From positions 2,976,001-3,040,000 of the forward strand of contig NZ_CP042301.2 of assembly GCF_007922615.2 (NCBI RefSeq): a stretch of 64,000 bases of DNA, read 5' to 3'. Positions 8,037-15,500 of the stretch are shown here, piece by piece; the first letter of the stretch is position 1, and every line of letters begins with the position of its first letter. Both the position numbers and the translations under genes were made by a program. Source of the stretch: Nitratireductor mangrovi (lineage in GTDB: Bacteria > Pseudomonadota > Alphaproteobacteria > Rhizobiales > Rhizobiaceae). The notes under the pieces were generated by a model, which was not told where the DNA came from, did not search any database, and saw only the letters and a list, made by a program, of their open reading frames with translations.

Positions 8037-8838
8037 AGCCTTGCAGCGCCGAATTGCTCGATCTGTCCTTGACGGCAATGTGATGGGGCTGTCTGCCCTG
8101 GTATCGGCGGGACGCGCCGATGCCTATTCACGACTGCGCATTTATCGCAACAACACAATCTCCTCATTGACCACAACCCTTATGGCCGTGTTCCCGGTCA
8201 CCGCACGACTCGTCGACGAGCGCTATTTCCGCTACGCGGCAGCGGCGTTCATTCGCCGGCACCCACCCGGCGAACCACGGCTCGTCCGCCACGGTGAGCG
8301 TTTTCCGTGTTTCCTGCGTTCCTTCGACGGACTGACGCAGATGCCTTTCGTCGCTGAGACCGCCCGGCTCGAATGGTTCATTGCGGAGGCACTCGACGCC
8401 CCTGCGCAGCCATCCTGCCCGTTGTCTGCAATCGCTACCGCGATGGATGCCGCTGCGCCGGAACTTCAATTGCAGCCGTCACTGAGGCTGTTCGTTGCCA
8501 ATCGGCCAGCCTTGTCGATCTGGACGGCACATCAGAAGCCGGACGACTTTGACGGGTCTGTCCTCGCCCGCACCCACAGCGAGCGGATCTGCTTGTGGCG
8601 CGAGGGCGAGATCGTCCGGTTCCGACTACACGATGCCGCTGAGTTCGCCTTTCGTCATGCGCTTGCCAACGGACAGGGCCTGAACCGTGCTGCAACACGC
8701 GCCCTGACCCACGATCCGCGTTTCGATCTCGGCAGCGCAATCCTGCGCCTGTTCCAAGACGGCCTCGTCACGGCCGTGACTGAAGAAGATGACGGCCAAC
8801 CAACAACAGGAGACCTCCATCATGACCGCGATGACTGA
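8023..8838 (+). CDS. bufC: DUF2063 partner protein of the bufferin maturase
   Basis: A 271-residue protein whose N-terminal half has the DUF2063/BufC pattern: LSLEALQRRIARSVLDG, ADAYSRLRIYRNNT, VFPVTARLVDERYFRYAAAAFIRRHPP. The C-terminal half is a less conserved domain. It is thought to bring precursor and DUF692 enzyme together. I chose a GTG start at 8023 because AGAGGAG lies about 9 bases before it; an ATG at 7993 is in frame but has no ribosome site. The start overlaps the end of bufB by 14 bases, implying translational coupling. Confidence 0.82.
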   Translation: MLSLEALQRRIARSVLDGNVMGLSALVSAGRADAYSRLRIYRNNTISSLTTTLMAVFPVTARLVDERYFRYAAAAFIRRHPPGEPRLVRHGERFPCFLRSFDGLTQMPFVAETARLEWFIAEALDAPAQPSCPLSAIATAMDAAAPELQLQPSLRLFVANRPALSIWTAHQKPDDFDGSVLARTHSERICLWREGEIVRFRLHDAAEFAFRHALANGQGLNRAATRALTHDPRFDLGSAILRLFQDGLVTAVTEEDDGQPTTGDLHHDRDD

Positions 8839-9295
8839 CCTTCGCGTCGCAAGCGGCAACGGGCTCGCCAGCAGGGTGCGCCAGATTCTCAAGCTGCCCG
8901 AGCACATTCCTTTCTCCCTCGTGCAGCTTTCAGCTCGGCTTGCGGTGGCACATGTCTTCTGGAAATCGGCACAGACAAAGCTGGCTTCCTGGCAGGTGAC
9001 CCAGCAGCTGTTCACCTACGAATACAACCTGCCACTTCTGGACCCGAATACAGCCGCCATTCTCGGAACCGCGGCAGAACTGGGCGGGTCGGTCATGATT
9101 GCGGTCGGCGTCTTGGCTCGTCTTGGTGCAGCCATGCTGATCGGCGTTGTCGCGGTGATCCAGCTCTTCGTCTTCCCACAAAGTTGGGGAGAGCATTTCC
9201 TCTGGTTCGCGCTACTTCTCTTTGTTCTCGCGCGCGGTGCCGGCGCCTTCTCGCTCGATCATGTCGCCGAGCAGGCCTATCGCTTGAGGAACTGA
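8822..9295 (+). CDS. DoxX-family membrane protein
   Basis: A 157-residue protein with about four membrane segments (for example ILGTAAELGGSVMIAVGVLA and MLIGVVAVIQLFVFP), matching the DoxX family found at the end of many DUF2282/DUF692/DUF2063 operons. Its biochemical role is uncertain; DoxX proteins are linked to quinone or thiol redox and metal stress. The start at 8822 has AGGAG upstream and overlaps the end of bufC by 17 bases. Confidence 0.85.
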   Translation: MTAMTDLRVASGNGLASRVRQILKLPEHIPFSLVQLSARLAVAHVFWKSAQTKLASWQVTQQLFTYEYNLPLLDPNTAAILGTAAELGGSVMIAVGVLARLGAAMLIGVVAVIQLFVFPQSWGEHFLWFALLLFVLARGAGAFSLDHVAEQAYRLRN

Positions 9296-9297
9296 TC

Positions 9298-10626
9298 ATG
9301 TGGCGCGAACATTCCGAAGTTGCGCCGGAGGCGCTGTCGCGGGTACCCGCCGCCCGCGCCGACAGGGCACCAAAACGCCCGCGGGTGGTCATCCTTGGAG
9401 CCGGATTTGCCGGTCTCAATGCCGCGATCGGTCTGCGAAACGCGCCGGTCGACATCGCCGTGATCGACCAGCGCAACCACCACCTGTTCCAGCCGCTTCT
9501 CTACCAGGTGGCGACCGCTGGCCTGTCGCCGGCGCAGATAGCGACTCCGATCCGCCGCATCCTCGCCAAGCAACGCAATGCAACCGTCTACATGGAAACC
9601 GTGAAGGCGGTCGATCCTTCGGCCAGGACGGTGACCACCTGTTCACGCACTCTAGGCTGGGACTACCTCATCCTCGCGACCGGCGCTCGCCATGCCTATT
9701 TCGGGCACGATGAATGGGAGGCGTTCGCCCCGGGGCTGAAGACCGTCGGCGACGCAACGGCGATTAGGGCCCGCATCCTCACCGCGTTTGAGAAAGCGGA
9801 AGCATCCGACAGCGAAACGGAGCGGGCCCGGCTGCTGACCTTCGCCGTCGTCGGCGCCGGCCCTACGGGCGTCGAGATGGCCGGGGCGATCGCGGAATTG
9901 GCCCGCAAGGCGATCGCGGCCGATTTCCGCAACATCGATGCTACGTCGGCAAAGGTCGTCCTGCTCGAAGCCGGCCCGCGCGTCCTGCCGTCCTTTCCGC
10001 CAGACCTTTCCGAAAAGGCTCGACGACAATTATTCGGCCTCGGGGTTGAAGTCAGAGTGTCCGAAGCCGTCGCCGGATGCGACGCCGACGGGGTGACGCT
10101 TCAGTCCGGCGAACGCATTCCGGCCGCGACCATCATCTGGGGCGCCGGTGTTGTTGCGTCCGCGGCGGCCACGTGGATCAGTGCGCACTCCGACCGGGCC
10201 GGACGGGTCATGGTGGCTGGCGACCTCAGCGTGCCTGGCCATCTCGACATCTACGCCATCGGCGATACGGCCAATGCGCGAGGCCCCGACGGCCGGCCTG
10301 TGCCGGGCGTGGCCCCGGCGGCCAAGCAGATGGGGCGCTACGTGGCCCGCCACATCGCCGCTCGCCTGCGCGGGCGTTCACTGCCCGCTTTCGCGTACCG
10401 GGACCTCGGCAACCTCGCCACGATCGGGCGCAAGGCGGCAGTCGCCGATTTCGGTCGTGCACGGTTTTCTGGCTTCCCCGCATGGCTGGTCTGGAGTTTC
10501 GCACATCTGTGGTTCCTGGTCGGCTTCCGCAACCGCATGATCGTCTTTCTCGACTGGGCCTGGGCCTATGCAACCTTCGACCGCAGCGCGCGGCTTATCA
10601 CTGACCAGCCCGACGCTCGGCGCTGA
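9298..10626 (+). CDS. ndh: type II NADH dehydrogenase (NDH-2)
   Basis: A 442-residue flavoprotein. It has the FAD dinucleotide fold (VVILGAGFAGLNAAIGL), the NHHLFQPLLYQVATAGLSPAQIA quinone/FAD segment, and the NAD-binding fold (FAVVGAGPTGVEMAGAIAEL). The segment IYAIGDTANARG follows, and the amphipathic or hydrophobic tail (WSFAHLWFLVGFRNRM) holds NDH-2 at the membrane. It oxidises NADH and reduces quinone without pumping protons. It begins two bases after the doxX stop, so it is transcribed with the bufferin genes, an unusual continuation of that operon. The real start is ATG 9298, not the upstream in-frame codon inside doxX. Confidence 0.9.
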   Translation: MWREHSEVAPEALSRVPAARADRAPKRPRVVILGAGFAGLNAAIGLRNAPVDIAVIDQRNHHLFQPLLYQVATAGLSPAQIATPIRRILAKQRNATVYMETVKAVDPSARTVTTCSRTLGWDYLILATGARHAYFGHDEWEAFAPGLKTVGDATAIRARILTAFEKAEASDSETERARLLTFAVVGAGPTGVEMAGAIAELARKAIAADFRNIDATSAKVVLLEAGPRVLPSFPPDLSEKARRQLFGLGVEVRVSEAVAGCDADGVTLQSGERIPAATIIWGAGVVASAAATWISAHSDRAGRVMVAGDLSVPGHLDIYAIGDTANARGPDGRPVPGVAPAAKQMGRYVARHIAARLRGRSLPAFAYRDLGNLATIGRKAAVADFGRARFSGFPAWLVWSFAHLWFLVGFRNRMIVFLDWAWAYATFDRSARLITDQPDARR

Positions 10627-12466
10627 GTTAGGTGCTGCAACGGCGCTCACCCGCGTAGGCCTGCCTCGTGTGGGGCTTGGTCGGGCTGTAACACTGCTTC
10701 TCCTGCTCGCCGTCATGTCAACGGCCCTGTTTGTGCATCTTCTCTGGCGGCAAGCCGCTGCCCGAAATGTCGACACCATAGTCGCAACCCTGGAAGTCAG
10801 CAGTGTCGCCGCGGTGCGTCGCGATCTCGAAAGCACCTTCGCCGGCGCCGAGGCGACCACCGAGATCGTCCGCTCGATGCTGTTCCAGGGGGCGCTGAGT
10901 GCCGAGGAAGAGGCGCGTCGTGAGCATGTGTTCCTGTCGCTACTGCGATCCGAGCACCGGGTCGGCTGGATCGGCTTCGGGTTCCCGGACGGGCGGTTCT
11001 TCGGCGCACGATCGCATGACGGCGGCGTTGAAATGATAGAGATCGGAACTGCAAGGTCCGGCCTGCCGAGGTCGCTGCGACGCGACCTCTACCGGATAGT
11101 CCCGGGCGACGTCATGTTCGTGCGACGGCAGAAGGGCGAAAGCGCCTATGTGTCCGAGGGTTCGCCGTGGTATCGGCACGGCCTCGCGGCGAAGCAAACA
11201 TCCTGGAGCATGGCCGACATCCTGCCCGCCGGATTCGAACCATCCGTCGTTGTTTCGCGACGGGTCGAGGTTTACGGGGAGTTTGCCGGCGTTGTGATGG
11301 TGGCGGTGCCGCTCGAGAGACTGTCCGCCGACTTGCAGCGACTCTCGCTGGCCCAGATGGGGGAGGTCTTTCTGCTCGGAAGCGACGATACCGTGCTCGC
11401 TTCATCCGTGCCCACTGGCACACTTCGCGCTTCCCGATTGAGAGACTATCCGCCTGGTCAACTGACCTCGGCGGTGATCGCATCACTGTTCGACCACGGT
11501 CAGATGGCATTCCGAACAATCACGGCGGGCTCGTCGCCTGTGCATGTCTCGGCCATGCCGCTGCCCTTCGGTAAATGGCGTCTGGCAACCGCTATCCCGC
11601 GTTCCGCCTTTACGGCTGAGATAGACCGAAGCACGCGTGTGGTCTTTGCGACGGTGATTGCGCTGTCGCTGACCGCCGCCGCAAGCGCCGCGGTCTTCGC
11701 CAACTTGCTCTTCTCGCGCCCCGTCGCGGTGCTTGTTGAAGAGTTGCGCAAGGTCGAGCGGTTCGCGTTCGAGCGTATCCGACATCGCCCGACATTTCTT
11801 GCCGAACTGAACGACCTCTCGCTGGCGCTGCGCAACATGGCCGCCGGCCTTTCGGCGTTCTCGCGCTATATGCCGCTCGACATCGTCCGCCCGCTCGTCG
11901 ACGGGGGCCTAGAGCCGAGACCCGGAGGAACCTGGCGTGAGGTCACCGTCATGTTCGCCGACCTTCCGGGCTTCACCGAACTTGCGCAGCGGCTGGGTCC
12001 CGACGTCGAGCCCTATCTGACCCAGTTCCTGACCATCGCCACCGAGGCTGTCCACCGCGAGGGCGGGATCGTGGACAAGTTCATCGGCGACGCGGTGATG
12101 GCGATCTGGAACGCGCCCGGCGAGGTTCCCGACCACGCCCTGCGCGCCTGCCGGGCTGCCGTGGCGATACGCGAACGATTACCCCGGCCCGAAGGCGACG
12201 GTGCGCCGCGGGTCAGGATCGGTATCCACACGGGGGTGGCGCTGATCGGCAACATCGGTTCGGCCGAGCGACTGAGCTATACGGCCATCGGCGACACGGT
12301 CAATCTGGCCAGCCGGCTGGTCGCGACGGCCAAGGAGTTCGGCACCGAGATCGTTGCGAGCGCGGCGACCGCCGAACGCATCGGCTCCTCATTGCCCACA
12401 CATCTCTTAGGCAATGCTAAGGTTCGCGGGAGAAACGACGTTGTCGTCGTTTTCGAGGTCGGCTAG
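10568..12466 (+). CDS. membrane class III adenylate/guanylate cyclase
   Basis: About 632 residues. Membrane helix 1 lies near residues 39-57, then an extracytoplasmic sensor region of about 300 residues, helix 2 near 357-380, a short HAMP-like linker, and the cyclase domain from about 457 to the end. The domain keeps both metal aspartates (VTVMFADLPGFTELA; KFIGDAVMAIWNAP) and the transition-state motif AIGDTVNLASRL, so activity is expected. It probably makes cAMP, but nucleotide specificity cannot be read with confidence. The start is uncertain: ATG 10568 overlaps NDH-2 by 59 bases, and in-frame GTG 10670 would still keep helix 1. A degraded second copy of its 3' part lies at 45987-46782. Confidence 0.85.
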   Translation: MQPSTAARGLSLTSPTLGAELGAATALTRVGLPRVGLGRAVTLLLLLAVMSTALFVHLLWRQAAARNVDTIVATLEVSSVAAVRRDLESTFAGAEATTEIVRSMLFQGALSAEEEARREHVFLSLLRSEHRVGWIGFGFPDGRFFGARSHDGGVEMIEIGTARSGLPRSLRRDLYRIVPGDVMFVRRQKGESAYVSEGSPWYRHGLAAKQTSWSMADILPAGFEPSVVVSRRVEVYGEFAGVVMVAVPLERLSADLQRLSLAQMGEVFLLGSDDTVLASSVPTGTLRASRLRDYPPGQLTSAVIASLFDHGQMAFRTITAGSSPVHVSAMPLPFGKWRLATAIPRSAFTAEIDRSTRVVFATVIALSLTAAASAAVFANLLFSRPVAVLVEELRKVERFAFERIRHRPTFLAELNDLSLALRNMAAGLSAFSRYMPLDIVRPLVDGGLEPRPGGTWREVTVMFADLPGFTELAQRLGPDVEPYLTQFLTIATEAVHREGGIVDKFIGDAVMAIWNAPGEVPDHALRACRAAVAIRERLPRPEGDGAPRVRIGIHTGVALIGNIGSAERLSYTAIGDTVNLASRLVATAKEFGTEIVASAATAERIGSSLPTHLLGNAKVRGRNDVVVVFEVG

Positions 12467-12516
12467 CGGGGCGAGATAACTCCTTTCGGGCCGAGTTCAA
12501 ATCTCACTCGAGCGCG

Positions 12517-12536
12517 GGGCGCGCACCTATCCGCCC
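12517..12536 (+). repeat. 20-bp direct repeat, copy 2
   Basis: Exact match to 768-787, same orientation, in the short gap between the convergent cyclase and helicase genes. In the partial second copy of this locus at 46.8 kb the repeat falls inside a deleted interval. Confidence 0.6.
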
Positions 12537-12561
12537 ATAAGCCGGAGCACGGAACGCCGCT

Positions 12562-15500
12562 CTACAACGTCGCCTTCGCCTTGATTACTTTCTCTATGAC
12601 GGCCGAGCGAAGATAGCTGCCGTTGAGCACCTCTATCTCGTCCCCCTCCTGGGCATCGAGAACGGCTTCCGCCAACGGCATGGCATGCCCAACAAGCCCC
12701 CTTTCGGGGTCGTTACCGTGCTTGGATATCGTTACCTGAATAACGTCCTGGCCGTGGGTAAGGTAGCGCAAGCGCACCGTATCGCCGATCTCTATTCGGT
12801 CGGATTGCTCAACGAGAGGTTCGGCAACCGGCTTCGTTGGCGACAGGTCGAAGCGCTGCTGAATTGCTCTCTTGGTGCGGGCCGGCTCAGGCGGTGGCGT
12901 CAGCTCAAATTCTACCTCTGCCTTGCCGGCAGGCTGGTCGCGGTCCAGGCCGCCAATTTCGGGCTTACCCGCTAACTCGATCGTTGTTGACCTCAGCTCT
13001 TCGAGCCGGTTCGCTATCGACTGCCGCAAGACTGTTGCTTCACGGCGAGGATCCGCAAACCAGTCGGTGGACCATATGCGAACCAGTTTCCAACCCAGTT
13101 GCTCCAGCACTTCCTGCCGCAACCGATCACGATCGCGAGCAGAGCGTGACGAATGGTAGGCCGCTCCATCACATTCAACGCCCAGCAGGTAGCCATGCGG
13201 CCAGTCCGGATGCTTGACGCCAATGTCGATGAAATAGCCCGCTACACCGACCTGTGCTACGGGCTCGCAGCCCATCGACCTTATCTGTTCAATGACATGC
13301 CTTTCAAAATCAGAATCCGGCTCGCGGTCCGTGATGTCACCGCTTTCGAGGATGCCTGTCGCGCTGTATTCAAGCCAACGCTTCAACATCCAGGCACCCT
13401 TGTTTCCGTTCTCTTCGGCACGGATGTCCGCCGAGGACATGGATGAGAACGTGACGATGCGCAATTTGGCCCGCGAGAAGAGAACATTAAGCCGTCGTTG
13501 TCCGGCAATCCCGTTGATGGGACCAAATCGCTGCGCCACGGCATCGCCCGGCTTTCCAGGGCCGTATACGGTAGAGATGAAAATGACGTCGCGCTCATCG
13601 CCCTGAACGTTTTCGAGGTTCTTGATGAAAAAACTCTCGAGTCCGTCGCGATTCTCTTCCCACTGCTCGACATAGCGGCGGACGTGGGCATGCTCCGGCA
13701 GGAAGTCGTTGTCGAACAGCTCCCTTAGGTGATCGGCCTGTTGCTTGTTGACAGCCACGACCCCGAGTGAACGGTCGGGATGCTCGCGCATGAAGCGAAC
13801 CACGGCTTCCATTACCGCCTGCGCCTCGTCGGCATTCAGGCCAGATTTGTAACTTCCACCGACCTGTTGCAGGGAAACGCCCATGTCCGCCCGAATCTCA
13901 TCTGGTGATGGGAAGACGATTAGATCGTCGTCGTAGATAAGCCGGTTGGAGAACTTGATGAGGCCCGAATGCTGCGATCGGTAGTGCCAACGCAGTCGCC
14001 GCGCAGGACGATATGTGCTCTTCGCCATTTCGAGCACGGATTCCTGCAGAACCGTCTCCTTTTCGTCGTCGTCAACTTCGTCGTCGAGCATCTTTTGAAA
14101 GAAACTTGTCGGCGGCAGCTGGTTGGTATCACCGACGATCATCGTCTGGCTGCTGCGAAACAAAGCCCCGATGGCGTCTTCCGGAGGCATCTGCGACGCC
14201 TCGTCAATAATGCACAGGTCAAATTGCACCTTGCCCTTAGGAACGAATTGGGCAACGGCTTGCGGCGACATCATCCAGCATGGCTTCAATTCGAGCACCG
14301 CGTCAGCCGCTCGACGAACCAGATCACGCACCGATATGAACCGCTTCTTCTTCTCAATCTCGGACCAGATCAAGGCCATGTCGGTGTAGTCCGCCTTGCG
14401 ACCGACACCGTTGCCGGGTGGTGGATCTGCGGCGTCATAGAGTTCGGCACGCAACTTGTCTCGCGAAAGGGCGATAAGCTGTCTGTCCAGTTCCGCCAGA
14501 CGGCGGCGGAGTTCAGAGAGCTTCTCTCCTGTGTAGCCGCTCAATGCTTCGCCATGCTGGTCATACACCCGGCTCGCCAGAAAGCGCGCTACCACTGCGT
14601 CCACTATTTCGGCAGTCGACCGATCGAGTTCACGGCTTAGCTGCCGCTCCGCAATCCACCCAAAGCCGTCTCTTTCAACAGCAGTCCTCGCTCTTCTCAC
14701 GTCGGAATGCGCCAAGAGACCAGTGCGATCCACGGACGCACCGGAAAGCCAGCTTTCCAGATCGACTGGCTTTCCCATTAGTTCCTCAAGGTCGACCCCG
14801 GTTTTTTGCGTGACATCGGCGACGGTTCGGTCCAGCGCCTTCAATTCCTCGACGAGATCGCCAAGAGCTTGTCCAATGGGAGGCAAGTTCCCAGACGACG
14901 CAGCAGCACGGAGAGCTTCGGCGAGTTGGCGATCGCCACCCACGACCTCCTTGAGCGCAATCCACCGCTCAAGAGTCGAAAACGTCGAATTGCCCACGCC
15001 ATTGTCGGACTGGATCCCGAGGATATGACAATCTGCCGAAATCGCCTCTCGGTGCTCTTTAAGGGCGCCAAGGTCGGCGAGCAGTCTCTCCATGTCGCGC
15101 ACCGCCATCGAAGCGGGGTTGCAGAATGCGGCAGCTACGGACCTCAACTCCTCAAGAACCTTGCCCGACTCGTCGACTTTGGCCTGCTCGCGATCCATTA
15201 TCTGATCGAGGTCTGATGGCGTTATGTCTTGGTCGAGACTGCCGACGTCTGGGAGCGACAGAAGCAGTTCCGTATCTGCTGTCTTGATGAACGCCCGGAT
15301 CCGCTGATGCTCCGGCCCCGGAAAGGAGGCGTCCACATTCTCAAGGAAGGCTACGAGCTTCTCATATTGAACGAAGTCGGTGCTCAGGCCACTAAAATTG
15401 AGCCCAAACAAATCTTTGCACCGGCTATCGTTCTTGAAGTCAGACTCACGGTCGACGAAGTCAGCTAGCGACGTCAATTCGCGTATCGACTGTTCCTTAT

